Source of the DNA: an uncultured Bradyrhizobium sp.
Lineage (GTDB): Bacteria > Pseudomonadota > Alphaproteobacteria > Rhizobiales > Xanthobacteraceae
Reading direction: 5' to 3'
DNA: 64,000 nt
NCBI RefSeq assembly: GCF_936928535.1
Contig: NZ_CAKZHY010000167.1
Coordinates: 1-64,000 of the forward strand
Of the stretch, positions 46,452 to 58,111 are shown piece by piece. The number at the start of each line of letters is the position of its first letter. Positions within the stretch are counted from its first letter, which is position 1. The notes below the pieces were generated by a model that worked only from the letters and a program-made list of their open reading frames with translations, made no database searches and was not told the DNA's origin. A program made the translations under genes and the position numbers.

Positions 46452-47399
46452 TTACTGCGAGCGGTCCGAGGTCCAGCCCTTGTAATCCTTGATATTATCG
46501 CGGGTCACGAGCTTCGAGGGCAGCAGCTCGACGGTCGAGGCCGGCTTCTGCCCGTTGAGGATGCCGACGCCGATCTGCACCGCTCGCCGCGCCATGAAGA
46601 ACGGGTCTTGCGATGCCGACGCCTGGATCTGAGGCGACCCGGCATCCTTGAGCGAGGCTTCGATGTCAGGCGCGCCGTCGACCGCGGTGATGATGATGCC
46701 GCTGCGGTTTTGCTGTTTCGCCGCGAGGTCGGTGCCGATCGCTTGCGGGTCGTTGATGGCGAAGATGGCGTCGATCTTGGAGAAGCGGGTCAGATATCCT
46801 TGCGCAACGGTGAGGCCGCCTTCGCGCGAACCCTTGCCGTCCTGGTCGCTCGACAGCACCTTGATGCCGGCATTTTTGCCGAAGACGTTCTTGCAGCCGG
46901 TGACGCGGTCGATCACCGCGGAGACCTGCGGTCCGTTCTCGATGATGACGTCGCCCTTGCCGCCCAGCTTGTCGACGATGTACTGGCACGAGATCTCGCC
47001 GGCCTGGACGTTGTTGGTCGTCACCGTAGCATCGGCGCCTTCGGCCGCGGTATCGACTGCGACCACGACGATGCCCGCGGCCTGCGCCTTCTTGATCGCC
47101 GGCCCGATCGCCTTGGGATCGCCGGGGTTGAGCAGAATCAGGTCGACGCCGGCCGCGATGAAATTGTCGATCTGTGTGACCTGCTTGCCGAGATCATATT
47201 CGAAGCCGACAGTGGTGATCTTCACGTTGGGATTGGTCTTCTTGGCCTCGAACTCGGCGCCCTTCGATAGCGCGACGAAGAACGGGTTGCCCATCGAGCC
47301 CAGCGAGACCCCAATCGACTTGAGCTCCTTGGCAGAGGCCGGTGCGGTGGTCAGCGCAAGCGCCATCGCGGCGCCGGCGAGCATGGTCATCTTCAACAT
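46452..47399 (-). CDS. Sugar ABC transporter periplasmic binding protein (RbsB-like)
   Basis: 315 aa from the ATG at 47397-47399 (GGGAGG upstream). Signal peptide of about 22 residues ending APASA. The body is a type I periplasmic binding fold with IGVSLGSMGNPFF, GVDLILLNPGDPKAIGPAIKKAQAAGIVVVAVD and IFAINDPQAIG. It belongs to the ribose/xylose/allose branch. It is the last gene of the ATPase-permease-binding protein set, with xylulokinase first, so a pentose is the likely ligand. Confidence 0.9.
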   Translation of the reverse strand: MLKMTMLAGAAMALALTTAPASAKELKSIGVSLGSMGNPFFVALSKGAEFEAKKTNPNVKITTVGFEYDLGKQVTQIDNFIAAGVDLILLNPGDPKAIGPAIKKAQAAGIVVVAVDTAAEGADATVTTNNVQAGEISCQYIVDKLGGKGDVIIENGPQVSAVIDRVTGCKNVFGKNAGIKVLSSDQDGKGSREGGLTVAQGYLTRFSKIDAIFAINDPQAIGTDLAAKQQNRSGIIITAVDGAPDIEASLKDAGSPQIQASASQDPFFMARRAVQIGVGILNGQKPASTVELLPSKLVTRDNIKDYKGWTSDRSQ

Positions 47400-47493
47400 T
47401 GTCTTCCTCCCTGGTCTGTCTTCAAACACGGTACGGCAGACCAGTTGCCGCAACCGAATTTCACACCGCGCGCTCGGGTGCGCGCAGAACCGT

Positions 47494-48526
47494 TCAAGTT
47501 CTAGCGGAGCCTTGCAACCGATAGCGATCCAGCGCCACGGCGCCGATGATCACCAACCCCTTGATCACATATTGCCAGATGTCTGAGACACCTGTGAGAA
47601 TCAGGCCGTTCGAGAGCACAGCGATGATCAGCGCGCCGACCAGTGTCCCCCAGATCGAGCCGATGCCACCGACGAAGGACGTGCCGCCGAGAATCACCGC
47701 GGTGATCGCGTCGAGCTCGTAGCTCTGTCCGAGTTGCAAGCCGTTTGCCGCATAGAGCCGCGCCGCCTGCATGCCGCCGCCAAGGCCGGCCAGCATGCCC
47801 GACACGCCATATACGAAGATCAGGACGCCCCAGACTTTGATGCCGGCAAGCCGTGCGGCGCTCTCGTTGCCGCCGACCGCATAGATGTGCACGCCCAGCA
47901 CGGTCCGGCGCAGCACCACCCACGAAACGAAAATGACGAGCAGCGCAATGACCGACAGCCAGGGAATCGAGGCCACGCCGGGGATCAGCGTGAGCGAGCC
48001 GTTGCCGATAAAGGCATAGGGTATCGACGGATTGAATACCGTGGTGTCGGCGCCGAGCAGACGCGCCAGTCCGCGCACGGCAGTGAGCGACCCCAGCGTG
48101 ACGATGAAGGGCGGCAGCCGCAACAGCGCGATCAGCGCGCCATTGACGATGCCGAAGCCAAGACCGGTGAGCACGGCGACCGGCAGCCAAAGCGCGCCCA
48201 AGTCAGGCAGTTTGGAAATCGTCAAGCCAGCCATCGCGGAGGCCGCCAGGATCGAGCCGACCGAGAGATCGATGCCGCCGGTAAGGATGACGAAGGTCAT
48301 GCCCGCGGCGAGCACGGTATTGACGGCAGCCTGCTGCAGCACGATGCCGAGATTCTGTCCGGTGAAGAAACGTCCGTCCGACAGATAATGAAAGCCGGCG
48401 CAAAGCAACAGCAACACCGGCAACATGCCGGCGGCGCGGATGAGGAGCCTGATGCGTTGGCGTTTCGTCGCCTCGGCGGCGGCGGTGCCGTTTACCGGTG
48501 CGGCCTTCGCCTGCGTGGATCCGTTA

Positions 48527-48534
<8 letters not shown>
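47494..48534 (-). CDS. Sugar ABC transporter permease (RbsC-like)
   Basis: 346 aa inner-membrane protein with 8-10 hydrophobic segments. Family hallmarks: AGMTFVILTGGIDLSVGSILAASAM near residue 78, LPPFIVTLGSLTAVRGLARLL, and AVILGGTSFVGGIGSIWGTLVGALII near the C-terminus. Its start overlaps the ATPase stop by 8 nt, so the two are co-translated. It forms the importer with the ATPase at 48527 and the binding protein at 46452. Confidence 0.92.
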
Positions 48535-50050
<1,516 letters not shown>

Positions 50051-50174
50051 CGTGCCTCCCGGCGCACAATGCGTTTCCTGTCCGCGTTTCGTTTCGAGCG
50101 CGGTTCACCCATTAAACAAAAGGCCATCGCACAGAGCAACAGCGAACAGGGAGAAATGTGCAACCAAAGCAATT

Positions 50175-51620
50175 CTAGTTGCGTGGCCGATACAGTTGGC
50201 GCCAGGCCGGAAGCCGCTCGGCATAGGCCGCCGCCAGCGCGCGATCGGGCTCGAAAGTCTCGACGCGTTGCGGTGGCGTGCAGACGGCTTCGATTGCCTC
50301 GCCGGTGACAGCAAGCCGCCCCAATCTCGCCGCACCAAAAGCCGCGCCGGTTTCGCCGTCGGCAAAGCGATGAATGGGAACGTTCAAAACGTTTGATAGC
50401 ACCGACAGCCAGAACCGCGACCGCGAACCACCGCCGATGACATCGGCTTCCGTCACCGCAATGCCGGCATCGCCAAGCGCGTCCCGGCAATCGGCCAGCG
50501 CGAAGGCAACCCCCTCCAGTACGGCCTGCACGATCGCCGTGCGGTCGGTGCCGTGGCTCAACCCATCGAGCATGCCGCGCACGACGGGATCATCGTGCGG
50601 CGTCCGCTCGCCCGCAAGATATGGCAGGAAGCTCACGGGAGACGGCGCCTGCGCTCGCGCCCCCAGCGGCGCCAGCAGCTCGCTTTCAGGAACACCGAAC
50701 AGGCGCGCGGCCCAGGCCAGACACGATGCCGCCGAGAGGATCGCGCCGGCCTGAATCCACATGCCTGGGATTGCGTGGCAGAAGGTATGGACCACCCGTT
50801 CCGGGTTCGCAGCAATATGGTCCGATGGCGCCAGCAAGGCGCCTGAGGTTCCCAGCGAGATAAATGCAGTTCCGGGCCTGATCGCGCCGATGCCGACGGC
50901 GCCCGCCGGATTGTCGCCGGCGCCGCCCGCGATCATCGGACACCTCGCCATGCCCCAACGCTGCGCGAGCTCGCGGCGCAATGTGGCCGCCGGCGCGCAC
51001 CCCTCAACCAGACGCGGCATGTGTGCGCGTGACAGGCCGGTCGCGGCCAGGGCCGCATCGGACCAGTCTCGGCGAGCCGCGTCCAGCCATAGCGATCCCG
51101 ACGCATCAGAGACGTCCTCGATTGCCTCGGCCGATAGAACGAGGCGCAGATAGGCTTTCGGCAGCAGGACGCGGGTCGTCGCCGCAAAAATCTCGGGCTC
51201 GTGCTTTGCGATCCAGAGCAGTTTTGGCGCCGCAAAGCCCGGCATCGCCTTGTTGCCCGTTATCGCGCGCAAGGCGGGCCAGCGCTGCTCCAGGATGCGA
51301 CACTCAGCGGCGGAGCGACCGTCGTTCCAGAGGATGCAAGGCCGCAGCGGCGTATCGTTCGCGTCAAGCAGCGTGGGGCCATGCATTTGGCCGGACAGCC
51401 CGATCCCTTCGACCCTCGCCAGCTCTTGTCCATGCGAGGCCTTCAAGGCGTCCAGCGTGGCAAAGGTCGCCTCAATCCACTGCGCCGGATCCTGCTCGAA
51501 ATAACCCGGTTGCGGGGAGGCGCTCGTCAGCGCCCTGCTCTCGCTCGCGATCACACGCTGGGCGGCGTCCACCAGAACGGTCTTGACAGCCGAGGTGCCG
51601 AGATCGATGCCCAGATACAT
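50175..51620 (-). CDS. xylB: Xylulokinase
   Basis: 481 aa FGGY-family kinase from the ATG at 51618-51620 (MYLGIDLGTSAVKTVLVD). It phosphorylates D-xylulose for the pentose phosphate pathway. Features: DLGTS phosphate-binding loop, GIGLSGQMHGPTLLD (the GQMHG pattern of xylulokinases), CILWNDGRSAAEC, and the C-terminal VIGGGSRSRFWLSVLSNVLN with ATP-binding residues. First gene of a unit with the sugar ABC importer 124 bp downstream, so xylose, xylitol or arabitol could be the imported sugar. No xylA or regulator in the window. Confidence 0.9.
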   Translation of the reverse strand: MYLGIDLGTSAVKTVLVDAAQRVIASESRALTSASPQPGYFEQDPAQWIEATFATLDALKASHGQELARVEGIGLSGQMHGPTLLDANDTPLRPCILWNDGRSAAECRILEQRWPALRAITGNKAMPGFAAPKLLWIAKHEPEIFAATTRVLLPKAYLRLVLSAEAIEDVSDASGSLWLDAARRDWSDAALAATGLSRAHMPRLVEGCAPAATLRRELAQRWGMARCPMIAGGAGDNPAGAVGIGAIRPGTAFISLGTSGALLAPSDHIAANPERVVHTFCHAIPGMWIQAGAILSAASCLAWAARLFGVPESELLAPLGARAQAPSPVSFLPYLAGERTPHDDPVVRGMLDGLSHGTDRTAIVQAVLEGVAFALADCRDALGDAGIAVTEADVIGGGSRSRFWLSVLSNVLNVPIHRFADGETGAAFGAARLGRLAVTGEAIEAVCTPPQRVETFEPDRALAAAYAERLPAWRQLYRPRN

Positions 51621-51871
51621 GATGGATGTGGTTCCCGAGCTGTTGCGAGTCCTGAGGACAGGATGCGCAAGAATGATCGTATCCAACAAGCGCGCAATTC
51701 CGAACAATGACTTATCACATCGGATCGCAGGTTTTTGCTCGCAGATGTTGCATCGACGCAGCAGTTGAAGGTTGCCAGTTTTGGTTGACTGGACCACAGT
51801 GACTGCAACTCAGCGCCGTCTGCTGCGTTTGCACTTGCAGCGCTCGACCTTCTTGCCGCGCCGGAGCAGCC

Positions 51872-54247
51872 ATGCAGCGATCCAGGGCCGTCCTTGTTAC
51901 AGGTCTCCTCTATGCCCTGATCGGTCTGGTGCTCGCGGGGGGCGGCCTCTGGCTCGCCGCGCTGGGCGGATCCATCTTCTATATCGTTCTCGGTATCGGC
52001 ATTCTCGCGACGGCTGCGTTGTTGCTGGCGCAGCGCCATCAGGCGCTCTGGCTGTTTACGATCGTGCTGGTCGGCACGGTGGCGTGGGCCATCTCCGAGG
52101 TTCAGTTCGACTGGTGGCCGCTCGCATCGCGCGGCGACATCGTCTTCCCCATGGCGCTCTGGCTGCTGACGCCAGTGATCGTCCGCGGGGTCCTCCGAGA
52201 CCAGCCGGTGTCTTACCTCGGAGCGACACTGCCGCTCTGGATCGGCGTAGCTGCCTCTTCCGTTGTCCTCATCATCGCACTGATGTCCAGCTATCACGAC
52301 GTCAACGGCACGATCGCCGAGCAAGCGTCTGCCGTGCCGCAAGGCGAAGCCGATCCTCAACCGGATGGCGATTGGCGGGCGTATGGACGCACGCAATTCG
52401 GACAGCGCTACTCACCGCTGAAGCAGATCACGCCCGACAATGTCGGCAAGCTCCAGGTCGCCTGGACCTTCCGCACCGGCGACGTGCCGACACCGGAGGA
52501 TTCCGGCGAGACCACCTTCGAAGTCACGCCGATCAAGGTGCGCGACACGCTTTATCTTTGCTCGCAGCACCAGGTGCTGTTCGCGCTCGACGCAAGCACC
52601 GGCAAGGAACGCTGGCGATACGACCCCAAGCTGGTGTTCAACAAGACATTCCAGCACATGACCTGCCGCGGGGTCTCATACCACGAAACCGCGACAGGTG
52701 CGGTCGACAGCAGCGGCGCTCCCGCGCCCGCCGACTGCCCTCGCCGGATCTTCCTTCCGGTCAATGACGGCCGCATGATCGCGCTCGACGCCGACAGCGG
52801 CAAGCTGTGCGAGGGTTTTGGCGATCACGGCAGCCTCGACCTCCAGCAAGGCATGGGGATCAAGACGGCGGGCTTCTTCGAGCCGACGTCGCCGCCTGTC
52901 GTCAGCGACAAGATAATGGTCGTCGCCGCCGCGGTGATCGACAATTATGCGGTCGACGTACCCTCGGGTGTCATCCGCGGCTTCGACGTCTACACCGGCA
53001 AGCTGGTTTGGGCCTGGGACTCAGGCGCGGCGGATGAAAATGAGCTGCCGTCGCAGACGCGTCACTACACCAACGGCTCGCCCAATTCGTGGATCACGGC
53101 CTCGTTCGATCCGAAATTGAACCTCGTCTACATCCCCACCGGCAATAACGGGCCCGACATCTGGGGAGGCAATCGCAATGCGCTGGTCGAGCGCTATTCC
53201 AGCTCGATCGTCGCGCTCGACGTCAACACCGGCAAGCGCGTCTGGTCATACCAGACGGTGCATCACGACCTCTGGGACATGGACGTTCCGTCACAACCGA
53301 GCCTGGTCGACGTGACCACGGCCAAGGGCGTCGTGCCCGCGATCATCCAGCCGACCAAGGTCGGCAACATCTTCGTGCTCGATCGACGGACTGGTGAGCT
53401 GATCGTGCCGGCGCCGGAGCGGCCGGTACCGCAAGGGGCGGCGCCCGGCGATCGCACCGCGCCGACGCAGCCCTTCTCCGAGCTGACATTCCGCCCCGAG
53501 GCGACGCTGACCGGCGCAGACATGTGGGGCGGCACGATCTTCGACCAGCTCTTGTGCCGGATCAAGTTCCGGCGGCTGCGTTACGAAGGCACGTTCACGC
53601 CGCCCTCGTTGCAGGGCACGCTGGTCTTCCCGGGCAATCTCGGCATGTTCGAATGGGGCGGCATCGCGGTCGATCCGGTGAGACAGATCGCCATCGCCAA
53701 TCCGATGTCGTTGCCGTTCGTCTCGAAGCTCATTCCCCGTGGTCCCGGCAATCCACCGGCGCCGACAGCGGAGAAGCCCGTCGGCAGCGAGGTCGGTACG
53801 CAGCCGATGTATGGCACGCCGTTCGGGGTGGATATCCAGAGCTTCCTCTCGCCGCTCTCCGTGCCGTGCTACCGGCCGCCATGGGGCTTGATGGCCGCGA
53901 TCGATCTGAAGACGATGAAGATCGTCTGGCAGCATCCCAACGGCACGATCCGAGACACCACCCCGCTGCCGCTGCCGTTCAGGTTGGGCGTGCCGATGCT
54001 GGGCGGGCCGATCACGACCGCCGGCGGGGTCGCGTTCTACACCGGGACCTACGAGTACACGATCCGGGCCTACGACGTGCGCAACGGCAAGGTGCTCTGG
54101 GAGGATCGCTTGCCGGCCGGCGCCCAATCGACACCGATGAGCTACGAGGCGGGCGGCAAGCAATATGTCGTCACCGCGGCCGGTGGTCACGGCTCGTTCG
54201 GTACCAAGCGCGGCGATTATATCATCGCTTACGCGTTGAAGGATTGA
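51872..54247 (+). CDS. gcd: Membrane-bound PQQ-dependent glucose dehydrogenase
   Basis: 791 aa. Five N-terminal transmembrane helices (about residues 7-140) anchor the protein; the C-terminal ~630 residues are a periplasmic eight-bladed PQQ propeller. Visible landmarks: DWRAYGRTQFGQRYSPLKQI at the start of the propeller, FKTFQHMTCRGVSYHE-like block near residue 265, and repeated W-type blade motifs (GKLVWAWDSG, GKRVWSYQTVHHDLWDMD). It oxidises glucose to gluconolactone and feeds electrons to ubiquinone. Quinate-type relatives share this build, but length and motifs fit Gcd. It stands alone and is divergent from xylB. Confidence 0.92.
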   Translation: MQRSRAVLVTGLLYALIGLVLAGGGLWLAALGGSIFYIVLGIGILATAALLLAQRHQALWLFTIVLVGTVAWAISEVQFDWWPLASRGDIVFPMALWLLTPVIVRGVLRDQPVSYLGATLPLWIGVAASSVVLIIALMSSYHDVNGTIAEQASAVPQGEADPQPDGDWRAYGRTQFGQRYSPLKQITPDNVGKLQVAWTFRTGDVPTPEDSGETTFEVTPIKVRDTLYLCSQHQVLFALDASTGKERWRYDPKLVFNKTFQHMTCRGVSYHETATGAVDSSGAPAPADCPRRIFLPVNDGRMIALDADSGKLCEGFGDHGSLDLQQGMGIKTAGFFEPTSPPVVSDKIMVVAAAVIDNYAVDVPSGVIRGFDVYTGKLVWAWDSGAADENELPSQTRHYTNGSPNSWITASFDPKLNLVYIPTGNNGPDIWGGNRNALVERYSSSIVALDVNTGKRVWSYQTVHHDLWDMDVPSQPSLVDVTTAKGVVPAIIQPTKVGNIFVLDRRTGELIVPAPERPVPQGAAPGDRTAPTQPFSELTFRPEATLTGADMWGGTIFDQLLCRIKFRRLRYEGTFTPPSLQGTLVFPGNLGMFEWGGIAVDPVRQIAIANPMSLPFVSKLIPRGPGNPPAPTAEKPVGSEVGTQPMYGTPFGVDIQSFLSPLSVPCYRPPWGLMAAIDLKTMKIVWQHPNGTIRDTTPLPLPFRLGVPMLGGPITTAGGVAFYTGTYEYTIRAYDVRNGKVLWEDRLPAGAQSTPMSYEAGGKQYVVTAAGGHGSFGTKRGDYIIAYALKD

Positions 54248-54310
54248 ACGCTGGCGCCTGGGGGTGCAGAGTCTTCAGGTGACGCCGATTTTGGCGATCG
54301 CATCACCCCA

Positions 54311-55285
54311 TCATGGTGATCTCGGCCATCGGTGGACGAACAACCGGCCTTCGTAGTCGTGGGCAAACTTGAGCAGCTGGCCATCATGATCGCGGCCTGC
54401 AATCACTTGCAGTCCGACAGGAAGCGCGCTCTCCTCGACGATACAGGGAAGGGATATTGCAGGCAGGCCGAGCGCATTCGCGATAGCCGTAAACACGGCA
54501 TGGCCACGCGGCCCAACCGGCTGGCCGTCGATGACGGCGGGATGGGATTCGGTGGCCGACCACGGCATCGCCGCGGCGGACGGTGTGATCAGGAAGTCGT
54601 ACTGCGCGAACAACGCGTCGAAAGACCGGCGTAAGGCCGCGACTTGATCGAGTGCATTGAGATAGTCGCGAGCTGACAAGCGGCGGCCGGCCGCCTCCAT
54701 CTCGGCTATGGCGGAACCAACCTGACCCTGCCAACCGGGATGCCGTTCCAACAGCCAGGCGACGCCGGTCTGGCTGATCACGGGCCACACTTCATCGATC
54801 GGATCGGCCAGCGTGAACGGCGCGAGGGTCTCGACGTCGAGGCCGAGCGACCGCGCCTGGGCGATCGTACGTTCGATCACGTCGCGAATGATGGGATCGA
54901 CGGGCGCTCTGCCAAATGTCGGCACATAGGCGATGCGCGGCCGGCGGGATCGGCTCGGCCATGAGGCGCGACCACGCAGGTGTCGCAATCACCTCCATGG
55001 CAGCGAGGACATCATCGACGCTGCGCGCGATCGGGCCGATAACCTCGAACTCACCCAGGATCGCCGGAAAACCTTTGCCGCGCGCCACGGTGTCGCGTGA
55101 GGGTTTGAAGCCGACGAGGCCGGTATGAGCGGCCGGGCGCCGGATCGAGCCGCCGCCATCGGTGGCGAGCGCGAGCGTGCACATGCCGCTGGCGACCGCT
55201 GCCACTGCACCGCCGCTCGACCCACCTGGTGTCAGAGCCGGATCCCAGGGATTGCCGGTGGCGATCAATTTTGGCGAGCTTTTGT
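54311..55285 (-). pseudogene. Amidase, truncated and frameshifted
   Basis: An amidase-signature enzyme in two frames. The first (from about 55285) holds the signature GNPWDPALTPGGSSGGAVAAVASGM with the catalytic Ser region. It ends at a frameshift near 54945 where ...LMAEP passes to RPRIAYVPTFGRAPV in the next frame, and the second frame runs to a stop at 54311 (GLPAISLPCIVEESALPVGLQVIAG). The N-terminal ~120 residues with the catalytic Lys are missing, replaced by unrelated sequence in an open frame. Not expected to be active. Confidence 0.85.
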
Positions 55286-56369
55286 TCACCAAATCCCTGG
55301 CCGTGCCGAGCTGGTTGTAGAGGCCGTCGACGTCCTTCATTGCTGAAACGGCGGCCTTCACGTCAGCCGGAGTGCCGCTTTTTGCTAGTTCGGCAATGGC
55401 TGTTTCCCAGCTGATGGATGGCTCCGTCATCAGCTTGTTTTCATTGATGAGGCGCTGATAAATGTCCGTGAAGCCGGCGGAGAGTTGTTTCCCCGCGTCG
55501 GAATTAAGCACTTCATTGTACTTGACGCAGTCTAGCATTTTTGAATTGGCGTCCCAAGCAACGAGGGAGGCGACTCGCCCTATGGCGATATCAGCCAATT
55601 GCGCGGCGGTTCGATAGCTTTTGGAAATAGGATACGGGCAAATTCCTGCTTGTCGCCGATCATCGCAAGATCAAGCTTTGCGGCATCGCTCGCGGAGTTG
55701 AAATCGAAACTACCGCCGACGTTCTTCTAAACTATCCCCAAAATCTCGTTGTAGAAATCATCGCCAAGAACGTTTGCTTCTGTGAACCTGTTCGATATGG
55801 CCTAAAGATACTTAGTAACAGCGGTCGAGTCATCGAGATCGTAAGTCACCCCTGATATACAAACTTTCGATAATCCGAACGGTTGAAGGCGAGCGTCGCC
55901 TCTCCATTCGGCAGCAACCTCTGACCCAGTTGCAAGTTTTTCAGATAATAGTCGAGAGCGATGACCTTTTGCTGTATCTCAAGGATCTTGGCTTGGTCTC
56001 CGTCCCTGAAAGCTGCGCTGAATTCCGTCTCCAGAGAGTTCAATATCTGAAGCGGCCCAGAGCCAGTGTTGCTGTAGAGCAGCGCATCGAATGCGAGCAC
56101 ATCCTGCCCCGCATGAACCGCCGTTCGTTCGCGGCGGCCGTTCCCTTGGTTTCGCCGAGTAGCGCGAAATTCCACGGCCAGGAGCCATCGGCCGCTCCCA
56201 AACCAGGAAAAAGCAGTTTTAACCAACTGCCTTCGCCGTTCACAAAATCCCTGCCGAACATATGGGCGGCCTGGAAGCCCGCTTTACTGGCTGTTGTGCC
56301 TTCGCGCGGCAGGGCGAAGGCGGGGCTTTGGCCTATTGTGCCGGTCTGGATCGGAACAGCCATGTCCAT
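55286..56369 (-). pseudogene. Disrupted toxin-like gene, possible AHH-type nuclease
   Basis: From an ATG at 56369 the first frame reads MDMAVPIQTGTIGQSPAF...GFQAAHMFGRDFVNGEG...NFALLGETKGTAAANE. The coding signal then shifts frame near 56125 (RTAVHAGQDVLAFDALLY...), shifts again near 55848 (VTYDLDDSTAVTKYL), meets two TAG stops, and shifts once more before joining the amidase remnant. The AAH and downstream VHAGQ elements recall AHH/HNH nuclease toxin domains, but the second His of AHH is Met. The Imm11-like gene just upstream supports a toxin origin. Toxin identity is inference. Confidence 0.5.
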
Positions 56370-56396
56370 TCTCGCTCGATCAGCCGATGAAGGCGT

Positions 56397-57026
56397 TCAG
56401 ATCTCTTCGAAGTAGGTCGCTTCATGAAACGACTGGATATTCGCGTCTGTCAACGCGTTACGGAGCGCTTCGGTAATCAGGGCACCGTTTGTTGGCATGT
56501 TTGGATCGACCCACATGTGGGTGTTGCCCAAGCGAGATTTGTCGAAGGCAAAGGTCTCGCCCTCTTTGGGTTGCCACAGGCCTCCGCCGGAACGGAGCGG
56601 GGTCCAAGTCGCGGTCGTCTTCTCTCGGATCACCGCGTCGAGCAAAACCGTTGTGAAAAAGAAAAAGAACTGCCCGGCCGGTGAACCATCCGCCCACGAG
56701 CACTCGGCCGGAAAATATTGAACTTCTTTCTGGAAACCCTCCACGAGATCGATGAAGCGGCGGCTGACCAGATACATGTGTTGCTGACCATCGAAATCGA
56801 CGAGCCTTCGCTTGCGCCCTGTGAAGCGCAATCTCGTCGGCATGTTGCGGTCCGCCACACGAGCGCCGCCGCCGTACACGTTGCGGGGACCATAAAAATT
56901 CGAACCAAACCCTCTCATCGCTTCCGGTATCGGATCGGCGAACGAAAGATTCTCCAAGTCGCCATCGAGCCCCTCGGAGCCATAGCGATACAATCCGATC
57001 GGCTTTGGTCTTAAGAAGCGAGCCAT
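56397..57026 (-). CDS. Imm11-like (DUF1629) immunity protein
   Basis: 209 aa, intact, starting MARFLRPKPIGLYRYGSEG. The middle part (QHMYLVSRRFIDLVEGFQKEVQYFPAEC...FFFTTVLLDAVI) has the -VS-R--DL--- plus N/T-LLDA spacing of Imm11-family immunity proteins. The C-terminal third (FAFDKSRLGNTHMWVDPNMPTN...ITEALRNAL) also fits. It lies 27 bp upstream of a toxin-like pseudogene, the normal toxin/immunity distance, and may have outlived its toxin. A run of five Phe codons makes an A-rich tract (about 56656-56669) prone to slippage. Confidence 0.65.
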   Translation of the reverse strand: MARFLRPKPIGLYRYGSEGLDGDLENLSFADPIPEAMRGFGSNFYGPRNVYGGGARVADRNMPTRLRFTGRKRRLVDFDGQQHMYLVSRRFIDLVEGFQKEVQYFPAECSWADGSPAGQFFFFFTTVLLDAVIREKTTATWTPLRSGGGLWQPKEGETFAFDKSRLGNTHMWVDPNMPTNGALITEALRNALTDANIQSFHEATYFEEI

Positions 57027-57085
57027 GTTTCGCGAACTTTCTCATCTCTTGGCGTCATCGCGATCGACGGACTCGATCGAGGCAA

Positions 57086-57467
57086 TCACACGCGGGCCTG
57101 GATCTGCTCTCGGATCTTGGCGTCGACCGGCTCCGACACGCTGGCCCAGATCACGATGCCGGCGGTCTCCTCGACCTTGCCCTCGCCGCAGGCCCTGGCG
57201 ATGGCGATGCGATCGCGGGGTCATTGGCTCGACCACCAGGTGCACGAGGTCGGCCAGCGTCTGGTGGCGGTAGCGCGGCAAGTTCGCCAGCACCACCTCG
57301 CCGACGCTGGCCTGGATCCTGGTCTTGAACGCAGTGATCTGCGCCAGCAATTCCGGGTTGAGCGCGCGGTCCTTTGCGGCCGCCGGCTCGGCCGCAGCGC
57401 CACCGTCGATCCCGTTGAGCGCCGGCTTGTCGGCTGTCGCTGTCGTCCCGTTGGTGGTCTTGGCCAT
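57086..57467 (-). pseudogene. HlyC-type toxin-activating acyltransferase, frameshifted and truncated
   Basis: From an ATG at 57465-57467 with AGAGGAAAG upstream, frame 1 reads MAKTTNGTTATAD...LNPELLAQITAFKTRIQASVGEVVLANLPRYRHQTLADLVHLVVEPM. Near 57210 the coding signal moves to the next frame, RDRIAIARACGEGKVEETAGIVIWASVSEPVDAKIREQIQARV, then stops at 57086. Both halves match toxin-activating lysine acyltransferases, which fatty-acylate RTX toxins. The last ~35 residues of the family are missing. Two lesions make it inactive. Confidence 0.75.
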
Positions 57468-58066
57468 CGGTCTTTCCTCTCCGCTCTTCAATCTGCCCAA
57501 CGGGGCATGTCGTGTTCACTCGGCAAGCGAGTTTGCTGTGATGGAATGGGAGAGCCGTCCGCGCGCGAATGCCTCTCTCCGTTCGCCTCGCGGATCGAAA
57601 CGGAAAGCCGGTATCGTTCTGTCGCAGGTGATCGGAAACAGCCCCACTGTCCCTCCCCTTGCACGTTCATAGAACGTTAACTTGTCTACAACCTCAAGAC
57701 GAAATCGCCGTAAGCGCGAAAGAATGTTGCTGGATTTGTCCATCGGTTGCGCGTCGCGTCTGTTGACAAGCACCCGCGCGGCTGACTTTGGAGCCGTTTG
57801 GAGAAATGGGACTCGGCCCTTTGTCCGCCATGGAACCAGGCCTTCGCAGACGGTGCGATGATGGATCGCGCCGCAATATGCGGGTGCATTATCGTGCGGC
57901 GCGGACTGAAGTCTCATCGCCATGCTCGCTCGGGGCGAAGCCGCAGAATGTCTTTGTTGCAGCAACGCGGCCAGGCGATCGGACGGACGCGTCAGGCGCG
58001 TCGAGCCGCCGGTCGGCAGATCAATCCGACCTGTCGCTGCGTCTATCAGCCAAATCTATGAAAAGC
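57468..58066. other. No gene seen between pseudogene region and integration site
   Basis: 599 bp with overlapping low-quality open frames on both strands, none with a credible ribosome site or protein-like composition. It is the chromosomal flank immediately left of the integrated element and may hold further decayed sequence. Confidence 0.5.
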
Positions 58067-58111
58067 TGGAGCGGGTGAAGGGAATCGAACCCTCGTATTC
58101 AGCTTGGAAGG
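58067..58111 (-). repeat. Attachment-site repeat: 3' fragment of tRNA-Gly(UCC)
   Basis: On the minus strand the 45 nt run from the anticodon loop CTTCCAA (anticodon UCC) through GCTGA, the variable bases, the T-arm CGAGGG-TTCGATT-CCCTTC and the acceptor 3' strand CACCCGC-T-CCA. The 5' half of a tRNA is absent, so it is not a functional gene. An integrase gene starts 114 bp to the right. This is the direct repeat left at the distal end of an element integrated in tRNA-Gly; the complete tRNA should lie beyond the right edge. Confidence 0.85.

Noticed and set aside
45540..47270. 576-codon plus-strand open frame across fcl and the sugar-binding protein gene
   Set aside because: Crosses the gap between two well-supported minus-strand genes and has only antisense-type composition.
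57516..57965. 149-codon minus-strand open frame left of the attachment site
   Set aside because: No ribosome site and Arg/Ser-rich translation; overlapping frames on both strands look equally poor.
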